Of a stretch of DNA of 64,000 bases, positions 10,461 to 18,717 are shown one piece after another. Position numbers and translations under genes: made by a program. The stretch's first letter is position 1. Each line of letters opens with the position of its first letter. The DNA comes from Comamonadaceae bacterium (GTDB lineage Bacteria; Pseudomonadota; Gammaproteobacteria; Burkholderiales; Burkholderiaceae_C): NCBI GenBank assembly GCA_027484575.1, contig JAIXSQ010000004.1, positions 186,001 through 250,000 of the forward strand, written 5' to 3'. A model generated the notes under the pieces. That model had not been told where the DNA came from. It did no database searches and was given only the letters and a program-made list of their open reading frames with translations.

Positions 10461-11413
10461 GGGGAGCTTGCCTTTCTCAGCACGTAGCCGATGCGGGGGA
10501 AATGCACATGCACGGTGCCTGCGCGCGGGTCGGTGCGGCGCAGGCTGTAGTGGGTGCGGGTGGCGGCCACGAGCACGCCGACCGTGGCCTCGGGACCGAA
10601 GGATTCGGGCGCGATGGTGACCTCGTCGCCCAGCGCGATGCCGTGGTCGTCCTGGAACGCGCTGTCCACCAGGAGGTTGTCGCCCGGCGCCGCCGGCTCC
10701 GCGTTGGCGGCGACGGTGATCGCGGCCTCGGGCGTGAGCTTGTCGAAGCGGCCGTGGCCGATGGCGGCCATCCGGTCCATCCACTCGAGCAGCGAGGGCG
10801 TGGGCTGCAGGATGCCGGCCATGGCCGGCACGCGGTGCCGCGTGAACCACAGCGGGTGGTAGGCCGAGAAGTCGGCCACGCAGGGCTGGGCGCCGAACAG
10901 GAAGTCGTGCTCGTCGGCCATGTGGGCCAGCCGGCGCAGGTACGAGCGGTAGGCGCTGGCGGCATCCTGGGGCCGCAGCTGCGTCTGGTTGTGCCGCATG
11001 GCCTGGCGGTCGGCCAGGAAGACCCGGGCGATCTCCTCGCTGGGAAACAGCCCGGCCGCCGAGCGCGGCTGGATGTTGTAGGCCATCGCCGCCCAGAACA
11101 GCGTGGTGTCGGCCCACTGCGCCAGGATGCGGGCCGCGCCCTTGAGGTGCGGCGGGTACAGGGCCGGCTCGGGCTGCACGTGCTCGAGCACGTCGCAGAT
11201 CAGGGCCGTGTCGCAGTAGATGTCGGCACCGACCTGCAGGAACGGCGTGCGGCGGTAGCCGCCGGTCAGCGCCACCACGTCCGGCTTGGGCGAGACCGAG
11301 GGCACGCGCACCGAATGCCAGGCCAGCTGCTTGGCGCCCAGCACCAGGCGGACCTTCTCGGAGAACGGCGACTCGGGATAGTGGTGCAGGATCAGCTGCG
11401 GGGTCACGGCCAT
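10457..11413 (-). CDS. Glutathione S-transferase family protein with C-terminal extension
   Basis: A 318-residue protein whose first ~80 residues form a GST thioredoxin-like domain (HHYPESPFSEKVRLVLGAKQ, then GGYRRTPFLQVGADIYCD). A GST helical domain follows to about 220 (ADFSAYHPLWF). A further ~90 residues (about 225-318) resemble a small beta-rich domain not found in ordinary GSTs. Enzymatic role is unknown; such genes often accompany acyl-CoA or aromatic catabolism. A strong AAGGAG ribosome site precedes ATG 11413. The stop overlaps the SDR start. Confidence 0.82.
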   Translation of the reverse strand: MAVTPQLILHHYPESPFSEKVRLVLGAKQLAWHSVRVPSVSPKPDVVALTGGYRRTPFLQVGADIYCDTALICDVLEHVQPEPALYPPHLKGAARILAQWADTTLFWAAMAYNIQPRSAAGLFPSEEIARVFLADRQAMRHNQTQLRPQDAASAYRSYLRRLAHMADEHDFLFGAQPCVADFSAYHPLWFTRHRVPAMAGILQPTPSLLEWMDRMAAIGHGRFDKLTPEAAITVAANAEPAAPGDNLLVDSAFQDDHGIALGDEVTIAPESFGPEATVGVLVAATRTHYSLRRTDPRAGTVHVHFPRIGYVLRKASSP

Positions 11414-11423
11414 GGGAACTCCT

Positions 11424-13067
11424 TCAGCGCGGGCGGGCCCGCGCGACGATGGCATCGAGGTCGGCGGCCCCCGGCAGCATGCCGAAGGCCTGGCCCCAGT
11501 CGCCGCCCAGGCGCGAGGCGCAGAACGCATCGACCACGGCGGCGGGGGCGGATCGGGCGAGGAGCGCGGCCTGCATGGCGAGCGCCACGTCCTGGGCCAG
11601 GCGCCGGGCCTCGCCCTCGGTGGCCATGGCCTCGATGCGCGCCGGCAGCGCGGCCGCGAGCCGGTCGAGGGCCGGATGGGCGCCGCGCGCGGGGGCCAGC
11701 TCCTGGGCGAGCGCCGCGGCGGCATCGGCCTTCCTGAGCGCGCGCAGCAGGTCGAGCGCCATGATGTTGCCGGCGCCCTCCCAGATCGAGTTCAGCGGCA
11801 TCTCGCGGTAGATGCGGGCCATCACGCCCTCGCCGCCCTCCTCCACGTAGCCGTTGCCGCCCAGGCATTCCATCGCCTCCTGGGCGAAGTGGCTGCCGCG
11901 CTTGCAGACCCAGAACTTGGCCACCGGCGTGAGCAGCCGCGCCATCACCGCCTCGAACGGGTCGTCGCGGCGGTCGAAGGCGCGGGCCAGCCGGATCGCC
12001 AGCGCGGTGGCCGCCTCGCTCTCCAGCGCCAGGTCGGCCAGCACGTTGCGCATCAGCGGCTGCTCGGCCAGCCGCTTGCCGAAGGCCTGGCGCTGCGCCG
12101 TGTGGTCGATGGCCAGCGACAGCGCCTGCCGCATCAGGCCGGCGGTGCCCAGCGCGCAGTCCAGCCGGGTCAGCATGCCCATCTCGAGGATCTGCGGCAC
12201 GCCCCGGCCCTCGTCGCCCACCAGCCAGCCGGTGGCGCCGTGGAACTCGACCTCGGAGCTGGCGTTGGCGCGGTTGCCCAGCTTGTCCTTGAGCCGCTGC
12301 ACCCGGATGCCGTTGCGGCTGCCGTCGCCCAGCAGGCGCGGCACGAAGAAGCACGACAGCCCCGCGGGCGCCTGCGCCAGCACCAGGTGGGCGTCGCACT
12401 GCGGCGCCGAGAAGAACCACTTGTGGCCGGTGATGCGCCAGCGGCTGCCCCAGGCATCGTCGCCCTCGCGCACTGCCATCGTGGTGTTGGCCCGCACGTC
12501 GGAGCCGCCCTGCTTCTCGGTCATGCCCATGCCCATGGTCACGCCGGCCTTGGCGTGCCAGGGCGCGGTGGCCGGGTCGTAGCTGCGCGAGACCAGCCGC
12601 GGCCCCCAGTCGGCCGACAGCGCAGCGTTGGCCCGCAGCGCCGGCGTGACCGCATAGGTCATCGACACCGGGCAGAGCACCGAGGGCTCCAGCTCGGTGA
12701 ACAGCATGAAGCCGGCCGCCCGCAGCACGTGGGCGTCGGCGCCGCCGGCCCACGGCGTGCCGTGCAGCCCGGCGCCGACGGCCGCGTGCATGAGCGCGTG
12801 GTAGCTGGGGTGGAACTCGACCTCGTCGAGGCGCCGGCCCTGCCGGTCGTGGCTGCGCAGCTGCGGGCCGTGCACGTTGGCCAGCCGGGCGTGGCCCTGC
12901 ATAGCGGCGCTGCCCACCAGCCGGCCCAGCGCCTGCAGGGGCGCGGTGTCCAGGCCGGGGGCGTTCAGCCGCAGCGCGGCCTGCAGCCCCGCGTTGCCGG
13001 CGTACAGGTCGGCATCGACCAGCGGCTCGGGCTGGTTGAGCACATCGTGCGTGACCAGGGCGGACAT
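11424..13067 (-). CDS. AidB-like acyl-CoA dehydrogenase
   Basis: A 547-residue flavoprotein close in length to E. coli AidB (541). Typical segments are MGMTEKQGGSDVRANTT, the FAD-contact region ITGHKWFFSAP, GGNGYVEEGG and IWEGAGNIMALDLLRAL near the C-terminus. AidB is linked to protection from alkylating agents and has weak isovaleryl-CoA dehydrogenase activity; paralogues in catabolic operons may simply oxidise acyl-CoAs. The gene lies 10 bp before the GST-like gene and in the same transcript as ogt. I name the family but not the in vivo substrate. Confidence 0.9.
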   Translation of the reverse strand: MSALVTHDVLNQPEPLVDADLYAGNAGLQAALRLNAPGLDTAPLQALGRLVGSAAMQGHARLANVHGPQLRSHDRQGRRLDEVEFHPSYHALMHAAVGAGLHGTPWAGGADAHVLRAAGFMLFTELEPSVLCPVSMTYAVTPALRANAALSADWGPRLVSRSYDPATAPWHAKAGVTMGMGMTEKQGGSDVRANTTMAVREGDDAWGSRWRITGHKWFFSAPQCDAHLVLAQAPAGLSCFFVPRLLGDGSRNGIRVQRLKDKLGNRANASSEVEFHGATGWLVGDEGRGVPQILEMGMLTRLDCALGTAGLMRQALSLAIDHTAQRQAFGKRLAEQPLMRNVLADLALESEAATALAIRLARAFDRRDDPFEAVMARLLTPVAKFWVCKRGSHFAQEAMECLGGNGYVEEGGEGVMARIYREMPLNSIWEGAGNIMALDLLRALRKADAAAALAQELAPARGAHPALDRLAAALPARIEAMATEGEARRLAQDVALAMQAALLARSAPAAVVDAFCASRLGGDWGQAFGMLPGAADLDAIVARARPR

Positions 13068-13110
13068 GGCGGACTCCCCGTGCGGTGCGGCGCCGGCGGG
13101 CGCCGCGGGA

Positions 13111-14127
13111 TCAGGCCAGCTTGACCAGCTGCTTGCCGAAATTGCGGCCCTTGAGCAGGCCGATGAAGGCCTCGGGCGCGCTGTCCAGGCCCTGCGCCAC
13201 GCTCTCGCGCGGCCGCAGCTTGCCGCTGCCCACCAGCTGGCCCAGCTCGTTGAGGGCGTCGGCCCAGACCTCCATGTGCTCGCTGACGATGAAGCCCTCG
13301 ATGCGCATGCGGTTCACCAGGATCAGCTGCGGGAACTGCATGGGGATCGGCTGGCCGTCGTAGCCGGCGATCATGCCGCACATGGCGATGCGCGAGAACG
13401 CGTTGGCGCGCAGCATCACCGCGTCCAGGCACATGCCGCCCACGTTCTCGAAGTAGCCGTCGATGCCGTCGGGGCAGGCCTGCTTGAGCGCCTTGGAAAG
13501 CGAGTGGGCGTCCTTGTGCTCCTTGTAGTCGATGCAGGCGTCGAAGCCCAGTTCGTCGGTCACGTAGCGGCACTTGTCCGGCCCGCCCGCGATGCCCACG
13601 GCACGGGCGCCGCGCACCTTGGCCAGCGCGCCGACCGCACTCCCCACCGCGCCGCTGGCGGCGCTGACCACCACGGTCTGGCCGGGCTTGGGATCGATGA
13701 TCTTCACCAGCCCGTACCAGGCGGTCACGCCGGGCATGCCGACCGCGCCCAGGTAATGCGACAGCGGCACGTGGGTGGTGTCCACCTTGCGCAGCGCGCC
13801 GGGCTGGTTGGCGTCGACCACGCTGAACTCCTGCCAGCCGCCCATGCCCACGACCCGGTCGCCGGCCTTGAACTTGGGGTGCCGGCTATCGGCCACCTCG
13901 CCGACGGTGCCGCCGATCATCACCTCGCCCAGCGGCTGCGGCTGGGCGTAGCTCTTGCCCTCGTTCATGCGGCCGCGCATGTAGGGGTCGAGGCTGAGGA
14001 AGTGGTGGCGCACCAGCACCTGGCCGTCCTGCAGCGCGGGCGTCTCGGTGGTGACCAGCTTGAAGTTGGACGGCGTGACCTCGCCGGTGGGGCGGTTGTC
14101 GAGCACGATCTGGCGGTTGGCGGGCAT
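13111..14127 (-). CDS. NADP-dependent oxidoreductase, CurA/MDR zinc-independent family
   Basis: A 338-residue medium-chain reductase without zinc ligands. The N-terminal LSLDPYMRGRM and the later VVSAASGAVGSAVGALAK Rossmann motif, plus YFENVGG, are signatures of the CurA / leukotriene B4 12-hydroxydehydrogenase group, which reduce activated double bonds (enones or enals) with NADPH. In this operon it could reduce an unsaturated intermediate. It is 28 bp after the PaaI thioesterase gene and 43 bp before the AidB-like gene. Confidence 0.92.
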   Translation of the reverse strand: MPANRQIVLDNRPTGEVTPSNFKLVTTETPALQDGQVLVRHHFLSLDPYMRGRMNEGKSYAQPQPLGEVMIGGTVGEVADSRHPKFKAGDRVVGMGGWQEFSVVDANQPGALRKVDTTHVPLSHYLGAVGMPGVTAWYGLVKIIDPKPGQTVVVSAASGAVGSAVGALAKVRGARAVGIAGGPDKCRYVTDELGFDACIDYKEHKDAHSLSKALKQACPDGIDGYFENVGGMCLDAVMLRANAFSRIAMCGMIAGYDGQPIPMQFPQLILVNRMRIEGFIVSEHMEVWADALNELGQLVGSGKLRPRESVAQGLDSAPEAFIGLLKGRNFGKQLVKLA

Positions 14128-14155
14128 GGCGGTCTCCTGGTGGGTGTCGGTGGGG

Positions 14156-14611
14156 TCAGTCGGTGGGGACGTTCAGCGGCTGCGTGGAGGTCGGCCCCGT
14201 GGGCAGCCGCTTGACGTACTTGAAGGTGCCGGTGGCATGGGCGCAGGCCTGGCCGTTCGCGTCCAGCACCTTGGCCTCGACGAAGGCCATGGTGGCGGTA
14301 CGGTGCAGCAGCAGGCCCTCGCCGGTGATGCGGCCGGTGGACGGGCGCATGAAGCTGGTCTTCATCTCGATGGTGACCACGCCCAGCGCGCGGTCGACGC
14401 TGCGCGCGGCCACCGCCATGGTGACGTCCAGCAGCGTCATCACGCCGCCGCCGTGCACCACGTCGAAGGAGTTCAGGTGCTCGGGTTTCGGGTCCCAGGC
14501 CAGGCGCGACCGCCCGCCCTCCATCAGCTCGAGCTCGAAGCCGAGCAGCGAGACGAACGGGATGCGCGCGCCGAAGGTGGTGCTGACGGAATCGCCCACG
14601 CGCTCAGCCAC
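14156..14611 (-). CDS. PaaI-family thioesterase (hot-dog fold)
   Basis: A 151-residue hot-dog thioesterase. The signature HGGGVMTLLDVTMAVAA matches the PaaI/DUF4442-like loop that carries the catalytic acid. The last 20 residues are a Pro/Thr-rich tail. It likely releases CoA from stalled or dead-end acyl-CoAs of the pathway. The GTG start at 14611 overlaps the stop of the upstream SDR by 8 bases; a second in-frame GTG follows four codons later and cannot be excluded. Confidence 0.87.
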   Translation of the reverse strand: MAERVGDSVSTTFGARIPFVSLLGFELELMEGGRSRLAWDPKPEHLNSFDVVHGGGVMTLLDVTMAVAARSVDRALGVVTIEMKTSFMRPSTGRITGEGLLLHRTATMAFVEAKVLDANGQACAHATGTFKYVKRLPTGPTSTQPLNVPTD

Positions 14612-15395
14612 CCGTGATCACCGAGACGCCGCCGTCGACCGCCAGCCACTGGCCGGTGATGTGCTTGCCGGCGTCCGAGGCGAACAGCACCGCGGTGCCC
14701 TTGAGGTCCTCGTCGTCGCCGAGCCGGCGCAGCGGCGCGTGCGCGGCCAGCTTGTCCTCCCCCAGGCGCTCGAGCGTGCCCATGGTCATCTTGCTCGGGA
14801 AGAAGCCCGGGCAGATCGCGTTGACGGTGATGCCGTGGCGGCCCCACTCGCAGCCGAGAGCGCGGGTGAAGTTGATGACCGCGCCCTTGGAGGTGTTGTA
14901 GGCCAGGGTCTGCATCTCGGGCGGGTTGCCGCCCAGCCCGGCGATGGACGCGATGTTGATGATGCGGCCCGAGCGGGCTGGGATCATCGACTTCTTGGCG
15001 ATGTGCTGGCTGAGGATGAAATAGCCGCGCACGTTCAGGTTCATCAGCTTGTCCCAGGCCTCCACCGGGTGGTCCTCGGCCGGGGCGCCCCAGGCGGCGC
15101 CGGCGTTGTTCACCAGGATGTGGACGTCGCCCATGCGCTGCAGGGTCTCGTCGGCCATGCGGCGGATGTCCTCCTCCTTCGAGGCGTCGGCCGCGATCCA
15201 GCGCGCGTCGATGCCGGCGGCCTGCAGTTCGGCGGCCGACTCCTCCAGGTCGCCGGCCTTGCGCGAGGTCAGCATGATCTTCGCGCCGGCCTCGCCGAGC
15301 GCGTGCGCGATCTGCAGGCCCAGGCCGCGCGAGCCGCCGGTCACCAGGGCGGTCTTGCCCGTCAGGTCGAAGAGTTGCTGGACGGTGCGGGTCAT
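14604..15395 (-). CDS. Short-chain dehydrogenase/reductase (FabG-like)
   Basis: A 263-residue classical SDR. Cofactor motif TGGSRGLGLQIA (about 19-30), NNAG, Ser in NIASIAG, and catalytic YNTSKGA are all present; the C-terminal half (CPGFFPSKMT, QWLAVDGGVSV) is FabG-like. It probably interconverts a 3-hydroxyacyl and 3-ketoacyl group or a related alcohol. The start is preceded by GGAG and overlaps the stop of the small membrane-protein gene as ATGA. Confidence 0.93.
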   Translation of the reverse strand: MTRTVQQLFDLTGKTALVTGGSRGLGLQIAHALGEAGAKIMLTSRKAGDLEESAAELQAAGIDARWIAADASKEEDIRRMADETLQRMGDVHILVNNAGAAWGAPAEDHPVEAWDKLMNLNVRGYFILSQHIAKKSMIPARSGRIINIASIAGLGGNPPEMQTLAYNTSKGAVINFTRALGCEWGRHGITVNAICPGFFPSKMTMGTLERLGEDKLAAHAPLRRLGDDEDLKGTAVLFASDAGKHITGQWLAVDGGVSVITGG

Positions 15396-15622
15396 TCGTG
15401 TCTCCGTGGGGATGGGGTGTCGGAAGGGTCGTGCAGGCGCGCGCGCACCCAGATCAGCAGCACGCCGGCGACGGCGGCGATGCCGCCGACGGTGCCGAGC
15501 GACCAGCCCGCGATGCGGTGGCTGCCGCCAGTGGCGATGCCCAGCACCAGCGTGAGCAGGCCGCCGTAGACCAGGGTCCACACGGCGCGGTCCAGCCAGG
15601 CGAGCGTGCGGGCGGAGGCCAT
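15392..15622 (-). CDS. Small two-span membrane protein
   Basis: A 76-residue protein with two hydrophobic segments (about 14-32 and 39-58) and a basic, polar C-terminus. I recognise no family. It is wedged between an acyl-CoA dehydrogenase (stop 15627, 4 bp before this start) and an SDR with an ATGA overlap, so the gene is very likely real despite its size. A role in anchoring pathway enzymes is only a guess. Confidence 0.7.
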   Translation of the reverse strand: MASARTLAWLDRAVWTLVYGGLLTLVLGIATGGSHRIAGWSLGTVGGIAAVAGVLLIWVRARLHDPSDTPSPRRHE

Positions 15623-15626
15623 GGGC

Positions 15627-17471
15627 TCAGAACGCGTCCTCGGGCATGTCCAGGCAGGTGGTGTCGCGGCTCTCCACCACCGGCAGCCAGGCGGCGACCC
15701 TGGGCAGCTCGTAGCGGAAGAAGTAGCGGCCGGCCTGCAGCCGGCCCACCTGCATCGGGCTGCGCCCGGCGGCGGCGGCCGGCACGGTGAGCATCAGGTC
15801 CAGCCAGATCCAGGCCAGCACCACGTGGCCGAAGGCCTGCATGTAGGGCACGGCATTGGCCAGCGCGGCGCTGGCGTCACCAGTGGCCCAGGCCGCGCGG
15901 GTGGCGGCCCCCACGCGCTGCAGGGCCTGCGCGAGCGCCGTCGCGTCCTCGGCCAGGTCGGCGCGCTGCAGGGCCCGCTCGATCGTGGCGTTGATGCGGC
16001 CGGCCACCAGCTGCAGGCCCTTGCCGCCCTCCATCAGCACCTTGCGGCCCAGCAGGTCCGCGGCCTGGATGCCGTGGGTGCCCTCGTGGATCATGTTCAG
16101 GCGGTTGTCGCGCCAGTACTGCTCGACCGGGAAGTCGCGCGTGTAGCCGTAGCCGCCGTGCACCTGGATGGCCAGCGAGTTGGCCTCCAGGCACCACTCG
16201 CTGGGCCAGCTCTTGGCGATGGGCGTGAGCACCTCCAGCAGCAGCCGGGCCTCGTCGGCCTGCTCGGGCGTGCCGGTCTTCTGCTCGTCGACCAGCAGCG
16301 CGCAGTACAGCATCAGCGCCAGGGCGCCCTCGCCATACGACTTCTGCGCCAGCAGCATGCGCTTGACGTCGGCGTGCTCGACGATGCGCACCTGCGGCTG
16401 CGCGGGGTCCTTGCCCGCCGGGCCCACCGGCCGGCCCTGGGGCCGGTTCTTCGCGTAGTCGAGCGAGGCCTGGTAGCCGGCCAGGCCCAGCGCCGTGGCC
16501 GCCATGCCGATGCCGATGCGGGCCTCGTTCATCATGTGGAACATGCAGCGCAGGCCCTCGTGCGGCTTGCCCACCAGGTAGCCGATCGCGCCCGCCCCAC
16601 CCCGCACGGGATAGGTGCCCTCGCCGAAGTTCAGCAGCGTGTTGGTCGTGCCGCGCCAGCCCAGCTTGTGGTTCAGGCCGGCCAGCGCCACGTCGTTGCG
16701 CTCGCCGGTCAGCTGCCCGTCCGTGCCCACCAGCTTCTTGGGCACGATGAACAGCGAGATGCCCCGCGTGCCCGGGATCAGCTTGCCGTCGGGACCCGGG
16801 ATCTTGGCCAGCACGAGGTGGACGATGTTCTCGCCCAGCTCGTTCTCGCCGGCCGAGATCCACATCTTGTTGCCCTTGAGGCGAAAGCGCGGACCCAGCG
16901 GGTCGCGCTCGAAGTCCGCCCCGTCGGGCGTGGCCCGGGTGGTGATGTCCGACAGCGAGGAGCCGGCCTGCGGCTCCGACAGGCACATGGTGCCGGTGAA
17001 CCGGCCGGCGAACTCGTTGCGCGCGAACACCTGCTTCTGCATCTCGGTGCCGTGCACCATCAGCAGGTTGGCGTTGCCCTTGGTCAGCAGGCTGGAGCCG
17101 ATGCTGACCGAGGCCACCGCGAAGAAGGCATTGGCCGCCGCCTCGATCGTGTAGGGCAGCTGCATGCCGCCCTCCTCGTAGTCCTGCGCGGCGCTGACCA
17201 TGCCCGACGCCACGTAGGCCTTGTGGGCCTCGTGCGTCGCCTGGGGCAGCACCACCTTCAGGCCGCCCTGCCCGTCGTCGACGGCGCGCGGCTCCTCGGT
17301 GTCGACCAGCCGGTTGAACGGCGCGTACTTGTCGCGGGCGATGCGCTCGCAGGTGTCCAGCACCGCGTCGAAGGTCTCGCGCGAGTGGTCGGCGTAGCGG
17401 GCGCGTTCCTGCAGCCGCTCGGCGTGCAGCCAGTCGTACAGCAGGAAGTCGAGGGTGGGACGCAGGGACAT
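15627..17471 (-). CDS. Acyl-CoA dehydrogenase with extended C-terminal domain
   Basis: A 614-residue member of the large acyl-CoA dehydrogenase class (FadE-like/DmdC-like). FAD and substrate motifs include MCLSEPQAGSSLSDI, KMWISAGEN and QVHGGYGYTRDFPVEQYW. IHEGTHGIQAADLLG holds the region of the catalytic base, and about 120 further residues form the extra C-terminal domain. It would make the first, desaturating step of beta-oxidation. A 20 bp perfect palindrome lies just upstream of its start, between it and the thiolase gene. Confidence 0.94.
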   Translation of the reverse strand: MSLRPTLDFLLYDWLHAERLQERARYADHSRETFDAVLDTCERIARDKYAPFNRLVDTEEPRAVDDGQGGLKVVLPQATHEAHKAYVASGMVSAAQDYEEGGMQLPYTIEAAANAFFAVASVSIGSSLLTKGNANLLMVHGTEMQKQVFARNEFAGRFTGTMCLSEPQAGSSLSDITTRATPDGADFERDPLGPRFRLKGNKMWISAGENELGENIVHLVLAKIPGPDGKLIPGTRGISLFIVPKKLVGTDGQLTGERNDVALAGLNHKLGWRGTTNTLLNFGEGTYPVRGGAGAIGYLVGKPHEGLRCMFHMMNEARIGIGMAATALGLAGYQASLDYAKNRPQGRPVGPAGKDPAQPQVRIVEHADVKRMLLAQKSYGEGALALMLYCALLVDEQKTGTPEQADEARLLLEVLTPIAKSWPSEWCLEANSLAIQVHGGYGYTRDFPVEQYWRDNRLNMIHEGTHGIQAADLLGRKVLMEGGKGLQLVAGRINATIERALQRADLAEDATALAQALQRVGAATRAAWATGDASAALANAVPYMQAFGHVVLAWIWLDLMLTVPAAAAGRSPMQVGRLQAGRYFFRYELPRVAAWLPVVESRDTTCLDMPEDAF

Positions 17472-17489
17472 GCGGGCAGGCTCGCTGGA

Positions 17490-17509
17490 GGCCCGCCCGC
17501 GGGCGGGCC
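17490..17509. repeat. 20 bp perfect palindrome between thiolase and acyl-CoA dehydrogenase genes
   Basis: GGCCCGCCCG followed by its exact complement CGGGCGGGCC. It lies in a 45 bp intergenic gap inside the operon. It could fold in the mRNA and stabilise the upstream message or attenuate transcription; no T-run follows, so it is not a standard terminator. Confidence 0.6.
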
Positions 17510-17516
17510 GGGGGAC

Positions 17517-18692
17517 TTACAGGACTTCGAACACGCCGGCGGCACCCATGCCGCCGCCGATGCACATGGTCACGCAGACGCGCTTGGCGCCGCGGCGCTT
17601 GCCTTCGATCAGGGCATGGCCGGTCAGGCGCTGGCCCGACACGCCGTAGGGGTGGCCGACGGCGATGGCGCCGCCGTTGACGTTCAGGCGGTCGGCCGGG
17701 ATGCCCAGCTTGTCGCGGCAGTACAGCACCTGCACCGCGAACGCCTCGTTCAGCTCCCACAGGTCGATGTCCTGCACGGTCAGGCCCAGCTTCTTGAGCA
17801 CCTTGGGCACGGCGAACACCGGGCCGATGCCCATCTCGTCGGGCTCGCAGCCCGCCACCGCGAAGCCCAGGAACCGGCCGATGGGCTTGAGGTTGTGGGT
17901 GCTGGCGTAGGCCTCGCTGACCACCACGCAGGCGCCGGCGCCGTCGGAGAACTGGCTGGCGTTGCCGGCCGAGATCACGCCGCCAGGGATGGCGGGCTTG
18001 ATGCCGGAGATGCCTTCCTTGGTCGTGCCCTCGCGCAGGCCTTCGTCGCGGTCGACGGTCACTTCCTTGGTGCGCAGGCCCATGACGGGGTCGGCGACGC
18101 CGGCTTTGACGGTGATGGGCGCGATCTCGTCGTTGAACTTGCCGGCGGCCTGGGCGGCGCAGGCCTTCTGCTGGCTGGCGGCGCCGTACTCGTCCATCAC
18201 GTCGCGGCTGATGCCGTAGCGCTTGGCCACCTGCTCGGCCGTCTGCAGCATGTTCCAGTAGATCTCGGGCTTCTTCTTCTCGAGGTCCAGGTCCTTGAGC
18301 ATGTGCAGGTTCATCTCCTGCTGCACGCAGGAGATGCTCTCGACGCCGCCGGCCACGTAGACGTCGCCCTCGCCGGCGATCACGCGCTGGCTTGCCATCG
18401 CGATGGTCTGCAGGCCCGAGGAGCAGAAGCGGTTGACGGTCACGCCCGAGACGGTGATGGGCAGGTCGGCCATCAGCGCGATCTGGCGCGCGATGTTCGA
18501 GCCGGTGGCGCCCTCGGGGTTGGCGCAGCCCATGAGCACGTCCTCGATCGCGCCCGGGTCGATGCCGGCGCGCTGCACCGCGTGCTTGACGGCATGGCCG
18601 CCCAGCGTGGCGCCGTGCGTCATGTTGAACGCGCCCTTCCAGCTCTTGGTCAGGGGGGTGCGGGCGGTGGAGACGATGACAGCGTTGGTCAT
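17517..18692 (-). CDS. Acetyl-CoA C-acyltransferase (thiolase)
   Basis: A 391-residue thiolase that splits 3-ketoacyl-CoA with CoA. The acyl-accepting Cys90 sits in NRFCSSGLQ, the His in [11 protein letters not shown] and the second catalytic Cys in [11 protein letters not shown], so the active site is complete. It is the partner expected for the FadJ-like enzyme two genes upstream. ATG 18692 is 25 bp after the M20 peptidase stop. Degradative (FadA-type) function is more likely than biosynthetic given the neighbours. Confidence 0.95.
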   Translation of the reverse strand: MTNAVIVSTARTPLTKSWKGAFNMTHGATLGGHAVKHAVQRAGIDPGAIEDVLMGCANPEGATGSNIARQIALMADLPITVSGVTVNRFCSSGLQTIAMASQRVIAGEGDVYVAGGVESISCVQQEMNLHMLKDLDLEKKKPEIYWNMLQTAEQVAKRYGISRDVMDEYGAASQQKACAAQAAGKFNDEIAPITVKAGVADPVMGLRTKEVTVDRDEGLREGTTKEGISGIKPAIPGGVISAGNASQFSDGAGACVVVSEAYASTHNLKPIGRFLGFAVAGCEPDEMGIGPVFAVPKVLKKLGLTVQDIDLWELNEAFAVQVLYCRDKLGIPADRLNVNGGAIAVGHPYGVSGQRLTGHALIEGKRRGAKRVCVTMCIGGGMGAAGVFEVL

Positions 18693-18717
18693 GGCAAGGG
18701 CCTTTCGGACAAGGAAA

